Assembly: GCF_002735925.1 (NCBI RefSeq)
Contig: NZ_PEDL01000004.1
Span: forward strand, 124,001-188,000
Direction: 5' to 3'
Source: Sporanaerobium hydrogeniformans
GTDB taxonomy: Bacteria; Bacillota; Clostridia; Lachnospirales; Cellulosilyticaceae
DNA: 64,000 nucleotides
Part shown: piece by piece, positions 1-7,888 of the stretch
How the letters are laid out: the number at the start of each line of letters is the position of its first letter
Position numbering within the stretch: position 1 is the first letter of the stretch
Notes under the pieces: generated by a model
What the model saw: only the letters and a program-made list of their open reading frames with translations
Database searches by the model: none
What the model was told of the DNA's origin: nothing
Translations under genes and position numbers: made by a program

Positions 1-643
1 CACCTGGTTGCAAATCAATATAGAGATTTTGATAAGGGTCACTATACTGCATTCGGCTTGGCACATCTACTTCTACACCACCTATCGTATCTACAATCTT
101 TCTAAAAGCTTCTAAATTGACAACGGCATAATTATCAATTGTGATACCTAAGATGTTTTCTAATTCATTCATCGTATACTTACGGATATTCTTCATTCCT
201 CCATAAGCAGTCATCTCATTGATTTTTGAAACATACTGAGTATACCCTTTATCTTCTTTAAGTGCTGCACGTTGCTCTTCTGACCAGACTACCTTTGTAT
301 CACGAGGTACAGAAACAACCTTTATCTTATTTGTCTTACTATTAAAATTAACCACTATAATAACGTCAGTACGTACCTCATCATCATCCACACCAAAAAC
401 AGCAATGGTTCTGTTAATTGTAGCTAATTCATGCTTTTCTTTTTCCTTATCTGTCATTTGTTCTAAATCACCAGACTCCTCTGTTTTTTTAGAACTTCCA
501 TCATAAATATATGTATTATAGCTCCATACGCCTATTACTACTATAATGAAAGCAACAAGTAATGTTATTCCGGCTGAAATGCCAAAGAATTTAAGGAGTG
601 TTTTTTTCTGACTCTGATTGAGCGGTCCTTGTTCTTCTTTCAT
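1..643 (-). CDS. LytR-CpsA-Psr (LCP) family protein, C-terminal part outside window
   Basis: My translation of the minus strand gives a short cytoplasmic N-terminus, one membrane helix (about residues 18-42), a charged linker, and then the start of an LCP domain with VFGVDDDEVRTDVIIV, SVPRDTKV and a later TIGGVEVDVP segment. LCP proteins transfer undecaprenyl-linked glycopolymers to peptidoglycan on the outer membrane face; the Asp and Arg residues in these motifs bind the lipid pyrophosphate. The ATG at 643 follows an AGAGGAGG site. About 214 residues are visible and the frame is still open at base 1. The family call is strong; the polymer attached is unknown. Confidence 0.88.
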   Translation of the reverse strand, partial: MKEEQGPLNQSQKKTLLKFFGISAGITLLVAFIIVVIGVWSYNTYIYDGSSKKTEESGDLEQMTDKEKEKHELATINRTIAVFGVDDDEVRTDVIIVVNFNSKTNKIKVVSVPRDTKVVWSEEQRAALKEDKGYTQYVSKINEMTAYGGMKNIRKYTMNELENILGITIDNYAVVNLEAFRKIVDTIGGVEVDVPSRMQYSDPYQNLYIDLQPG

Positions 644-683
644 TTCTATCCTCCTCTACTTTTACAACATCTTTTAATTGTAC

Positions 684-712
684 ACTATATTACATCAAAA
701 TACATTTGTCAT
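684..712 (-). promoter_or_regulatory. Candidate sigma-A promoter of the LCP gene
   Basis: Minus-strand ATGACA (712-707) and TATAGT (689-684) are separated by 17 bases, about 40 bases upstream of the LCP start. The -35 and -10 boxes each differ from consensus at one or two positions. Confidence 0.5.
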
Positions 713-827
713 AATCTATTAAATTATAAATAATATCTCTCAGTTATGCAACATATTTATGTATAATCCTGTAATAGCAAAGGAAGACTATCTGCTGATT
801 CCATCTATAATAAGCCCTTGTTTATCC

Positions 828-2108
828 TTAAAAATCAGTTTTCTCTAGTATTTCTTTAAAAACTTGTTGCCAAATTTCTTTACAATAGGATAGGCTAAAT
901 GCTTCATCCTGCTTTCTGATCTCATTTATTTGTGCTAATGCCTCTGTGTAATCTTGTAATCTATAAGTCGTTATATTACCTCTTCCTTTTTGTAAATGAG
1001 TAACAAGTGCTTGTGCGCCATATTCCTTAATGCCTACTTGTCCTTTCTCATCCCTTTCTAATGTAATTTTTGCCATAGCACCTAGCATACGCGCTGCTAC
1101 CCCTTTTCCAGATTCACTGGTTGAATTCACAAAATTACCTAGGGAATAATATACTAACGTTTTATGCCCATTTTTACCTTCTATCCATTCTATCGGCTCA
1201 ATAACATGAGGATGCGTACCTAAAATAAGATCTACTCCCTCATGAGCCATAAATTCTGCCCAGTACCGTTGCTCCTTTGTTGCTACATGCGTATATTCTG
1301 TTCCCCAATGAGGACATACAATGACAAAATCAGCAAGTGCCTTCGCCTTATTTATATCTTTTTTTAGTCTGTCCTCACCTAGTAAGTTTACCCAATAAGG
1401 CTGTCCATCAGGTAAGGGAATCCCATTCGTCCCATAGGTATAATTTAGTATAGCAATCTTGATGCCTTCTTTCTCATACACATAAATAGCATCCTCCTGC
1501 TCTTTTTGAGTATCTTGAATGCCTAAAACGCCTACCTGAGGGTAGTGGGTCTCCCAAAAATTTAAAGTATTTAAAATACCCTTTTTCCCTTTATCTAAAG
1601 TATGATTAGTAGCATGTAAAACTACGTTAAAACCTGCTTCTACTAATGCATCCCCCACTTCGTAAGGACCATTGAAAGTAGGGTAACCCGAAAGTCCTAA
1701 CTCCTTGCCACCTAATATAACCTCTTGATTCACAATAGCTAAATCTGCTTCTTGTATATCTTCCTTTACCTCTTTAAAGAGATGAGCGTAATTATAAACA
1801 TCATTTTCCCCTTTTCCACTTTCTGTGACAGGCGTGTGAAGAAGCACATCTCCTACCATAATAATAGAAACTTGTTCCTCAGTTATTACAATTTCCTTAT
1901 CTTTCTCTATATCCTGAATAGACTGACCCACTGTGTTTTCTATCTCTACTTTTGTTTCATCTACTTGTTCTTCTTTACTACTTCCTTGCTCTAGCCTAGT
2001 ATTTACTACCTCTGTATCTTGCTTCACATACCTTCCACACCCTACTAAATATATACCTAGCATAATACCTATTAACAACTTTACTAGGCTCCATTTACAC
2101 CTTCTCAC
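828..2108 (-). CDS. CapA-family (PGA_cap) lipoprotein, metallophosphatase fold
   Basis: The 426-residue protein starts at a GTG behind a GGAAG-type ribosome site. It has a basic N-terminus, a hydrophobic stretch and the lipobox LVGC, so it should be a membrane-anchored lipoprotein. A Glu/Gln-rich linker follows. The CapA domain shows MVGDVLLH, NQEVIL, NHTLDKG, HWGTEY, GTHPHVIE and GNFVNS, the metal-site motifs of the PGA_cap/metallophosphatase superfamily. Members act in poly-gamma-glutamate capsule export or in uncharacterised envelope processes. No capB, capC or capE gene is nearby, so a role in polyglutamate synthesis cannot be claimed. Confidence 0.85.
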   Translation of the reverse strand: MRRCKWSLVKLLIGIMLGIYLVGCGRYVKQDTEVVNTRLEQGSSKEEQVDETKVEIENTVGQSIQDIEKDKEIVITEEQVSIIMVGDVLLHTPVTESGKGENDVYNYAHLFKEVKEDIQEADLAIVNQEVILGGKELGLSGYPTFNGPYEVGDALVEAGFNVVLHATNHTLDKGKKGILNTLNFWETHYPQVGVLGIQDTQKEQEDAIYVYEKEGIKIAILNYTYGTNGIPLPDGQPYWVNLLGEDRLKKDINKAKALADFVIVCPHWGTEYTHVATKEQRYWAEFMAHEGVDLILGTHPHVIEPIEWIEGKNGHKTLVYYSLGNFVNSTSESGKGVAARMLGAMAKITLERDEKGQVGIKEYGAQALVTHLQKGRGNITTYRLQDYTEALAQINEIRKQDEAFSLSYCKEIWQQVFKEILEKTDF

Positions 2109-2226
2109 ATCGCTTCCCTTCTTTCCTCTACCTTTTCATCCTACCCATTTATAAGATAAAACTTCATAATTATCATTATTTTCGAACTCTATTATAACAT
2201 ATCTTTTAAATTTTTTATTAAAATAT

Positions 2227-2266
2227 AAAAAGTGACTATGGTCACTTCTTACCTTAGTCACTTTTT
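2227..2266 (-). terminator. Intrinsic terminator after the alcohol dehydrogenase gene
   Basis: Twelve-base arms AAAAAGTGACTA and TAGTCACTTTTT (2227-2238 and 2255-2266) form a perfect stem. On the minus strand it ends in a T-rich tail, 33 bases after the dehydrogenase stop codon. Confidence 0.8.
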
Positions 2267-2298
2267 CATTTTACATTTTTATTGTTTGTAACACTCTT

Positions 2299-3474
2299 TT
2301 AGAGCATTAATCTATAAATTTTCTCTACATCTTCTTGTTTTAAGGTGACAAAACCACCTAATGTACCATTATTTACATCACCATAGCAAGCAATATAGGC
2401 AAGCTTTTCAATGTCTTCTTCTCTTGCACCTAATTCTTCAAAGTTCTTTGGCATACCAATGGAAATTAAGAATTGACGTAATGCCTCAATACCTGCTTTT
2501 GCAGTTATCTCTGGATGATTAAAGTCCATTTGACATCCCCAAACCCTACAAGCTACCTGTGCAAACCGCATAATATTATGATGCATGTTATAGGTCATTA
2601 CAGCTGGCATAACCACTGCAAGCCCTGCACCATGTGCACAGTCGTACAAAGCAGATAATTCATGCTCAATAGCGTGACTTGTCCAGTCCTGAGACCTACC
2701 CACGCCACAGGAGTTATTATGAGCCATCATTCCTGCCCACATAATATTGGCACGTGCTTCATAGTTGTTAGGGTCAGCAATGGCTTTAGGTCCTTCCGTA
2801 ATCATAGTCAGCAGCAATGCCTCAATCATGCGGTCTGTTACTTCTACATCTTGGGTATTTGTCAAATATCTTTCATACAAGTGTGCCATAATATCTGTAA
2901 TCCCACATGCTGTTTGATAACTTGGCAAAGTCTGGGTAAGTGCTGGATTCAATATAGAAAATTTAGGACGTAGTGCTTCACCTGATGTAGCCCGCTTATA
3001 CATCCCATTTTCATGAGTAATTACTGAATCACCAGAGCCTTCACTTCCTGCTGCTGAGATAGTAAGTACTGTTCCTAATGGTAAAGCCTCTTTAACCTCT
3101 TTGCCTTGGTAATAATCCCAAAAATCCCCTTCGTAAACTGCTCCTGCTGCAATGGCTTTAGCGGAATCAATAGCACTTCCCCCACCAACAGCAAGGATAA
3201 AATCAATAGTTTCTTTCTTGCAAATCTCTATCCCTTTATATACAAGGCCACTTCTTGGATTAGGCTTTGCACCACCTAGTTCTATATAAGCTATATTTTC
3301 TTTATCTAATGATGCTTTTACACGATCTAATAATCCTGAAGCAACTACTGATCCTCCACCAAAGTGAATCAGCACCTTTGTACCTCCAAATTTTTTTATA
3401 TACTTTCCTGCCTCATTTTCTGTATCCTTTCCAAATGCAAAATAAGTGGGTGCATAAAATGTAAAGTTTTCCAT
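2299..3474 (-). CDS. Iron-containing (group III) alcohol dehydrogenase, butanol dehydrogenase/YqhD type
   Basis: The 391-residue protein has the usual length of the NAD(P)H-dependent BDH/YqhD subfamily. Visible motifs are FGGGSVVASGL and AVGGGSAIDSAKAIAAGA for nucleotide binding. DIMAHLYERY and HAIEHELSALYDCAHGAG carry the Asp and three His residues that bind the catalytic metal. It would interconvert aldehydes and alcohols in the cytosol as a fermentation or aldehyde-detoxification step. It lies downstream of an HxlR-type regulator on the same strand, an arrangement typical of aldehyde-responsive control. Exact substrate and cofactor preference cannot be read from sequence alone. Confidence 0.9.
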   Translation of the reverse strand: MENFTFYAPTYFAFGKDTENEAGKYIKKFGGTKVLIHFGGGSVVASGLLDRVKASLDKENIAYIELGGAKPNPRSGLVYKGIEICKKETIDFILAVGGGSAIDSAKAIAAGAVYEGDFWDYYQGKEVKEALPLGTVLTISAAGSEGSGDSVITHENGMYKRATSGEALRPKFSILNPALTQTLPSYQTACGITDIMAHLYERYLTNTQDVEVTDRMIEALLLTMITEGPKAIADPNNYEARANIMWAGMMAHNNSCGVGRSQDWTSHAIEHELSALYDCAHGAGLAVVMPAVMTYNMHHNIMRFAQVACRVWGCQMDFNHPEITAKAGIEALRQFLISIGMPKNFEELGAREEDIEKLAYIACYGDVNNGTLGGFVTLKQEDVEKIYRLML

Positions 3475-3507
3475 TATTCCTACCTTCTTTCTTGGTTATC
3501 TAAATTC

Positions 3508-3536
3508 ATTATATTTCTTTATTCCCCTTGACACAA
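3508..3536 (-). promoter_or_regulatory. Candidate sigma-A promoter of the alcohol dehydrogenase gene
   Basis: Minus-strand TTGTGT (3536-3531), a 17-base spacer and a consensus TATAAT (3513-3508) precede the dehydrogenase start, which has its own AGAAGG ribosome site. The gene therefore has a promoter separate from the upstream regulator. Confidence 0.6.
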
Positions 3537-3539
3537 GAA

Positions 3540-3574
3540 GGCACCTTTATCCCTATAGGTTACACAAAGGTGCC
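3540..3574 (-). terminator. Hairpin after the HxlR gene (possible weak terminator)
   Basis: GGCACCTTT (3540-3548) and AAAGGTGCC (3566-3574) form a perfect 9-base stem just after the HxlR stop codon. The downstream minus-strand sequence is CTTCTTGTG, not a clean T tract, so termination may be partial. It directly abuts the dehydrogenase promoter. Confidence 0.45.
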
Positions 3575-3578
3575 CTAC

Positions 3579-3935
3579 TTATTCTTCATAGCACTGACGA
3601 TTCATCACCTCATATTTATCGCCTTCATTTTCACTTCCCCAATTACACATCATTTCTAGGATAGGATATAAGGTCTCACCTTGTTTTGTCACAGAGTATT
3701 CTACCTGTATCGGAACAGTTGGATATACTTTTCTCTCTACAATCCCATCTTCTTCAAGCTCACGCAACTGACTCGTTAAAGTCTTTTTAGGTGCTCTTTC
3801 TAGAAAGCGTAAGATTTGATTATAACGCTTTGGTCCTTCTTCTTGTAAATAATGTATAATAAGGGGTTTCCATTTTCCTCCAATTACTCTAAGCGTAATT
3901 TCCATTTCACAAGTTACTTTTATTTTCTGAGACAT
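3579..3935 (-). CDS. HxlR-family winged-helix transcriptional regulator
   Basis: This 118-residue protein has the full HxlR layout: an N-terminal Cys (residue 9) as in redox- or aldehyde-sensing members, then VIGGKWKPLIIHYLQEEGPKRYNQI, a recognition helix around KTLTSQLRELEEDG, and the wing VPIQVEYSVTKQGE. HxlR proteins bind DNA as dimers and often control a neighbouring oxidoreductase in response to aldehydes or electrophiles. The next gene is an alcohol dehydrogenase. The link is an inference from position. The start ATG at 3935 follows AGGAGG. Confidence 0.88.
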   Translation of the reverse strand: MSQKIKVTCEMEITLRVIGGKWKPLIIHYLQEEGPKRYNQILRFLERAPKKTLTSQLRELEEDGIVERKVYPTVPIQVEYSVTKQGETLYPILEMMCNWGSENEGDKYEVMNRQCYEE

Positions 3936-4245
3936 ATTTTCCTCCTATAGTACAAGATTATCCTTTACTTCATTATACACTATTTTCTACCTTTATACCT
4001 CCGCTATCTTGACTGTTATACCGTAAGCCCTCTCTATCACTTAAAAAACCATAGCATCCTAAAGAAATTTACCATTCAAATGATTATTCTCTAAAAAGAT
4101 ATTGGTAGCCTTCCTCTTTCTAGTAGTTAATTTCTCTACCTATTTGATTCCCTTCTAATTATCTGCATTAATTTAACTATTATAAATAGTCAATCACTAT
4201 TTTTTTTGATATAATACTATTATTATCTTTCCAAGGAGGATGTAT
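3936..4245. other. Gene-free 310-base gap
   Basis: This gap separates the minus-strand HxlR gene from the plus-strand hemerythrin gene. It is AT-rich and contains the hemerythrin promoter near its right end. A minus-strand TATAAT lies at 3977-3972 and could be the HxlR -10 box, but I see no convincing -35. Nothing coding is visible. Confidence 0.6.
4187..4215 (+). promoter_or_regulatory. Candidate promoter of the hemerythrin gene
   Basis: TAGTCA (4187-4192), a 17-base spacer and TATAAT (4210-4215) lie 30 bases ahead of the gene. The -35 box is imperfect. The ribosome site AAGGAGG at 4233-4239 is near consensus. Confidence 0.55.
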
Positions 4246-4641
4246 ATGTACGAAATGAAACCTGAATACTTTATCGGTATTCCTTCTATTGATGAAGAAC
4301 ATAGCAGACTATTTGAAATAGCAGAAGAAATTTATCAGTTACAGCGTAATGAGTTTATTGTAGATAAATATGATAATATTTCAGCCATTCTACATAAGCT
4401 AAAAGACTACACCATTATGCATTTTAATAACGAAGAAGAATATATGATGCGTATTGGATATAAAAAGTTATTTACACAAAAGGTTCAACACGATGCATTT
4501 AAGCAAAAATTAGATGAACTTAACTTAGATCACTTAGATGATCATTCTGATGCTATGATTACAGAGCTTTTAAAATTCTTAACGGATTGGTTAGTTCATC
4601 ACATCTTAGAAACAGATAAGCAGATTGCTGAAGAAGTATAG
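4246..4641 (+). CDS. Bacteriohemerythrin
   Basis: A 131-residue single-domain hemerythrin, the only convincing intact plus-strand gene in the window. An ATG at 4240 overlaps the AAGGAGG site, so the ATG at 4246 (6-base spacing) is the better start. Hemerythrins hold a non-haem di-iron centre that binds O2 in the cytosol, useful to an anaerobe for oxygen sensing or scavenging. Candidate ligands are His19, His59, Glu63, His82, His119 and Asp124. The usual HxxxH pair before the third helix reads QxxxH (Gln78, His82), so one expected ligand is replaced. Confidence 0.85.
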   Translation: MYEMKPEYFIGIPSIDEEHSRLFEIAEEIYQLQRNEFIVDKYDNISAILHKLKDYTIMHFNNEEEYMMRIGYKKLFTQKVQHDAFKQKLDELNLDHLDDHSDAMITELLKFLTDWLVHHILETDKQIAEEV

Positions 4642-4645
4642 CTTT

Positions 4646-4690
4646 AAAAAAGTGCTTAAAAAACGAGTGTTTCGTTTTAAGCACTTTTTT
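4646..4690 (+). terminator. Strong intrinsic terminator of the hemerythrin gene
   Basis: Sixteen-base arms AAAAAAGTGCTTAAAA (4646-4661) and TTTTAAGCACTTTTTT (4675-4690) pair perfectly, and the right arm ends in a T run. By symmetry it could also act on minus-strand transcripts. Confidence 0.85.
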
Positions 4691-4717
4691 AATGTGTAAA
4701 TAGAAAATTTCCTAATA

Positions 4718-4748
4718 AATATCTTTCATATATTGATTGAAAGATATT
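4718..4748 (-). terminator. AT-rich hairpin, possible terminator of the GC-rich patch
   Basis: AATATCTTTCA (4718-4728) and TGAAAGATATT (4738-4748) form an 11-base stem with a 9-base loop. The minus-strand tail TTATTAGG is only weakly T-rich. Confidence 0.35.
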
Positions 4749-4770
4749 AACTCTTTGATAATCTAGGTAC

Positions 4771-4845
4771 TTACATAGTGTGGCTGGAGATCGCTAACTC
4801 CACGAAGCGGCGCAGCACTGCGGAAACCTCGGTGCGGATAGTGAA
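4771..4845 (-). pseudogene. In-frame remnant of an S-layer homology (SLH) domain C-terminus
   Basis: Directly after the TGA of the 618-residue gene, the same reading frame continues for 24 sense codons before a TAA at 4773-4771. The peptide includes TEVSAVLRRFVELAI, which matches the usual ending of SLH domains (ATRAEVSAVLRRFVEL-like). SLH domains anchor proteins to secondary cell-wall polymer. Only the last part of one repeat is present, so this looks like the tail of a lost or deleted gene, or an extension cut off by a stop codon. The homology is judged by eye. Confidence 0.6.
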
Positions 4846-6702
4846 TCAATCTTTGATGAAAACGATTCTGCCTAATTCAGGAGCAGAACCACTGATGGAA
4901 GAAACGAATACCGTGCCCCCAAAGGTGTTTACAAGCAGCGCTTGATTTTTGTAATCCCTGATTGTGCTGAATTTAGAATACGTGTTGATTCTCCACGAAT
5001 GGGGTACATTATTTGAGTGTAATTGCATGGATGCCGGGCAGCTAGTGTCCATATACACATAACGACCGTCATAAATAATTGTGTATTCCGGTCCGCGATC
5101 AGCACTGTTGTTTACAAGTTTAACACTAAATGGCTTATCGGGCTTGTCGGATGAAACTTCAAGCCAGTAATGATCCCCTCCCGCAGGGTAAATATATCTG
5201 TCGCCGATTTTCATATAGTAATCGCCGGATTCTAAAACAGTAGCGTTAGCGTTTGGCGATGTTGACGATGTGGCGGTTGACGCAGGGGTCGGAATTTCAA
5301 TTCTTTCAGCCCAAACATAATACTCCATGCCGTTCCAACGAACCCACGCATATCCGTCTCTCCTTTTCTCTAATAATAAAACCTTTGTGCCTTGGGGGAT
5401 TGTGCCTAAAACATTGCCCTCCGGCTTATTGCGGTAAGGTGCACCACCATATTCCTTGTTATTTAGAACTTTTACTTCCGGCACCGTTACAGCCGCGGCG
5501 GGCGATTTCACCGGTGCGGGAACGGGCGCGGCCTGCGCCGACACAGTCCCGTCATATACATGGATGGTATATTCCGCCACCTTTCTACCCGCGTACCGTA
5601 CTTCCACCACTCTGTTTTTTCTGGCGGTTGTGAAGGCGCGCCCCTGCGTCAATTGCACGTTATCCATATAAAAGGTGATTCTATCATTTACGTTTATGTT
5701 TTTGCCTCCATCATTTATAACCGCGTTAAACCCTGTGCTGTCAAAGCCGTTACCTACGCTGTATGCGGTTTTTTTGGGGAATGACAGGATGTTAAGCCCC
5801 GCCACCGTGTGCAGTACGCGCCGAATAGAAAAATTTCCCATGGTAATATTTACTGTAACTGAGCTTACGCCGAAATCGTACTCTCCGCCGAAAAACAGCC
5901 GGTTGCCGTTTCCTAATATACGCAGGCAGTCGCCGTTAATAAGCTGTGAACTGCCATCTTTGAAGGTAGCGCGGACTTCAAAGTCACTTGAACGAATTGT
6001 TGTATCTGTGCGGTTGCCGCCTTTCATAGGTTCCTGGGTCAATTCCACAGCTGTAACAAACGGGGTAACAGTAAAGGGTATAGTTAATTCCTTACCTACT
6101 ACCCTTACAATAAAGTCTCTTTCGCCCGCCTCAAAAAAACGGAAGCCCTGCTGAACCCGCACGCCATCCGCGTAACTGCGCATACCCCGTGGCCCCGCAA
6201 AAATCATTAAATCCTCGTGGTGCAAATCCTGTGTTTGACCGTTCCTAAAAGTAATCCGTACTACAATATCCCTTGGGTCAAACGGATCCGCCCCTTGGCG
6301 GTAGGTCGTTTTCGGTGGCGTGATAAGCGCAAGCTTACTGACGTTTTGCCAGCCGTGGTCTAAGCGGGGGATAACGTCAAATTTATATGGCGTTGCGACA
6401 ATATTGCCAGATCGCATGACCATTTCATACATCCCTACCTGCTTGAAAACATCGCCTTGCTTTATTTGAACGCCGTTTGCCCACCACTCCCTGTTTTTGG
6501 TATGAGAGATGATTCCGCCTTTTTTATGTTCATAAATCTCCCCTATCCCGTCAAAGGCATCACCTACGACAAAGGTTCTTGTCATCCCCCACGGCTCATT
6601 TGTTCCTATCAGCACATCCATGGGGCATCTGGCATAAGCCGTCATGTGCAAGGAGAGTACCATGCACAGGATGAGCAGGATGCTCATAATTCGTTTTTTC
6701 AT
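4846..6702 (-). CDS. Secreted multi-domain protein: Ig-like repeats, SH3b, beta-trefoil-like tail
   Basis: The 618-residue protein has a signal peptide (KKR, hydrophobic core, cleavage near AYA-RC). Three to four Ig-like repeats follow, seen in PPKTTYRQGADPFDP and FPKKTAYSVGNGFDSTGF, both of the P-KT-Y--G--FD type found in clostridial surface proteins. A Pro/Ala linker (about residues 390-410) precedes a bacterial SH3 domain (about 415-470) and a Thr/Ser linker. The C-terminal part (about 490-618) shows IGDRYIYP and DGRYVYMD and could be a ricin-like trefoil. It is visibly GC-richer than its neighbours and sits alone between terminators, suggesting transfer. No catalytic domain is recognised. 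The start follows AAGGAGG. Confidence 0.7.
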   Translation of the reverse strand: MKKRIMSILLILCMVLSLHMTAYARCPMDVLIGTNEPWGMTRTFVVGDAFDGIGEIYEHKKGGIISHTKNREWWANGVQIKQGDVFKQVGMYEMVMRSGNIVATPYKFDVIPRLDHGWQNVSKLALITPPKTTYRQGADPFDPRDIVVRITFRNGQTQDLHHEDLMIFAGPRGMRSYADGVRVQQGFRFFEAGERDFIVRVVGKELTIPFTVTPFVTAVELTQEPMKGGNRTDTTIRSSDFEVRATFKDGSSQLINGDCLRILGNGNRLFFGGEYDFGVSSVTVNITMGNFSIRRVLHTVAGLNILSFPKKTAYSVGNGFDSTGFNAVINDGGKNINVNDRITFYMDNVQLTQGRAFTTARKNRVVEVRYAGRKVAEYTIHVYDGTVSAQAAPVPAPVKSPAAAVTVPEVKVLNNKEYGGAPYRNKPEGNVLGTIPQGTKVLLLEKRRDGYAWVRWNGMEYYVWAERIEIPTPASTATSSTSPNANATVLESGDYYMKIGDRYIYPAGGDHYWLEVSSDKPDKPFSVKLVNNSADRGPEYTIIYDGRYVYMDTSCPASMQLHSNNVPHSWRINTYSKFSTIRDYKNQALLVNTFGGTVFVSSISGSAPELGRIVFIKD

Positions 6703-6745
6703 AATGTTGTTCCTCCTTAATTTTTTGTTTAGCTTTCATATTTTC

Positions 6746-6816
6746 ATTGTAGCGGCTGTTCCTCAAAAAAAACCGTCCATTGCATGAAACATGATTTTTC
6801 CGACATGAATCATGAT
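6746..6816 (-). promoter_or_regulatory. Promoter region with paired 13-base direct repeats (possible LytTR-type activator site)
   Basis: Minus-strand ATCATGATTCATG (6816-6804) and ATCATGTTTCATG (6795-6783) differ at one base and start exactly 21 bases apart, two helical turns. A -10-like TACAAT lies at 6751-6746 with no good -35, as expected for an activated promoter. The repeats would lie roughly at -45 to -77. Periodicity and placement resemble sites of LytTR response regulators (AgrA, VirR), but the sequence itself does not prove the family. Confidence 0.5.
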
Positions 6817-6860
6817 TAAAAGTATCTAAACGCATGGCTCATATGGTGTAAAATCATAAA

Positions 6861-6894
6861 AAAACACCCCAAACATAAGAGTTTGGGGTGTTTT
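6861..6894 (-). terminator. Intrinsic terminator of the rplM-rpsI operon
   Basis: AAAACACCCCAAAC and GTTTGGGGTGTTTT (6861-6874, 6881-6894) form a perfect 14-base stem with a 6-base loop, followed on the minus strand by a T run. It starts 15 bases after the rpsI stop codon. Confidence 0.92.
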
Positions 6895-6908
6895 CATTTT
6901 GTATAATA

Positions 6909-7301
6909 TTATCTCTTTGAGAATTGTGGTGCACGACGAGCTGCTTTGAGACCGTATTTCTTTCTTTCTTTCATTCTTGGGTCACGTGTTAAGAACCCTG
7001 CTTTTTTAAGAGCTGGACGGAATTCACCATCAGCTTGAAGTAATGCACGGCTGATTCCGTGACGGATTGCTCCAGCTTGACCTGTTGTTCCTCCACCATA
7101 TACGTTTACAAGTACATCAAATTTACCTAATGTATTAGTAAGAACTAATGGTTGACGAGTGATAACTTTTAAAGTCTCTAAACCAAAGTATTCTTCAATA
7201 TCTCTTTTATTAATTGTAATTTTTCCGTTGCCTGGTACAAGGTAAACACGTGCTACTGAACTTTTACGTCTACCTGTTCCGTAATATCTTACTCCTGCCA
7301 T
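6909..7301 (-). CDS. rpsI: 30S ribosomal protein S9
   Basis: A 130-residue S9 of normal length. [12 protein letters not shown] opens the protein, [19 protein letters not shown] marks the core, and the tail RRAPQFSKR is the family's conserved basic extension that reaches the P-site tRNA anticodon. It follows rplM by 22 bases, the universal L13-S9 pair, and shares its promoter and leader. Confidence 0.98.
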   Translation of the reverse strand: MAGVRYYGTGRRKSSVARVYLVPGNGKITINKRDIEEYFGLETLKVITRQPLVLTNTLGKFDVLVNVYGGGTTGQAGAIRHGISRALLQADGEFRPALKKAGFLTRDPRMKERKKYGLKAARRAPQFSKR

Positions 7302-7323
7302 TTATATTTCCTCCTCTCGAAAA

Positions 7324-7755
7324 TTAGAATTTTAATTCTTTAGGTTGTTGTGCTTCATGTTTGTGGTCTGCACCAGCATAAACACGAAGTTTTGTAAGCA
7401 TTTGACGACCTAAGCTATTTTTTGGAAGCATACCTTTTACAGCGTGCATAAGAATTCTTTCTGGATGTGTATCTAACATATCACGAGCTGAAGTTTCTTT
7501 TAAACCACCTGCATAACCAGAGTGTCTTCTATATACTTTTTGATCTAATTTTTTACCTGTAAATACAGCTTTTTCTGCATTAATAATAATAACATGATCA
7601 CCGCAATCAACGTGTGGTGTGTATGTTGGTTTGTTTTTTCCTCTTAATACTGTTGCTACTTGACTTGCAAGTCTACCTACTGTTTGTCCAGTAGCGTCAA
7701 CTACGAACCATTCTCTTTCAACATTTTGAGCATTTGCCATATATGTTGTTCTCAT
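7324..7755 (-). CDS. rplM: 50S ribosomal protein L13
   Basis: A 143-residue L13, an early assembly protein that binds 23S rRNA. Diagnostic segments are [34 protein letters not shown] and [12 protein letters not shown]. The ATG at 7755 has a GGAGGG site 6 bases upstream. It is the first gene of a two-gene operon with a near-consensus promoter and a short structured leader, which suggests autoregulation by L13. Confidence 0.98.
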   Translation of the reverse strand: MRTTYMANAQNVEREWFVVDATGQTVGRLASQVATVLRGKNKPTYTPHVDCGDHVIIINAEKAVFTGKKLDQKVYRRHSGYAGGLKETSARDMLDTHPERILMHAVKGMLPKNSLGRQMLTKLRVYAGADHKHEAQQPKELKF

Positions 7756-7853
7756 TGTATACCCTCCTTTGAGTCTTTAAAAATCTCATTTAAACCATCT
7801 ATCTCATATAAAATCCGGGGCTATTGGATTTTACAAGTGGGCTTATTCACACA
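7756..7853 (-). promoter_or_regulatory. Untranslated leader of rplM (L13 leader-like)
   Basis: About 100 bases lie between the predicted transcription start and rplM. A hairpin with arms AAAATCC and GGATTTT (7810-7816, 7826-7832) flanks a C/G-rich loop. L13 leaders are a known autoregulatory class in Firmicutes. Assignment to that class would need a covariance-model search, so here it rests on position and one hairpin. Confidence 0.5.
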
Positions 7854-7859
7854 ACTTAT

Positions 7860-7888
7860 ATTATATTATTCCAGCTAATACTTGTCAA
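7860..7888 (-). promoter_or_regulatory. Near-consensus sigma-A promoter of rplM-rpsI
   Basis: Minus-strand TTGACA (7888-7883), a 17-base spacer and TATAAT (7865-7860) match both consensus hexamers exactly. Confidence 0.9.

Noticed and set aside
828-2108. Capsule (poly-gamma-glutamate) biosynthesis operon
   Set aside because: Only a CapA-like lipoprotein is present, with no ligase or export partners; CapA-like proteins are widespread without such a capsule.
6596-6835. Open reading frame of 79 codons overlapping the start of the secreted-protein gene
   Set aside because: It crosses the promoter repeats and the signal-peptide region in another frame, has no ribosome site and no family pattern.
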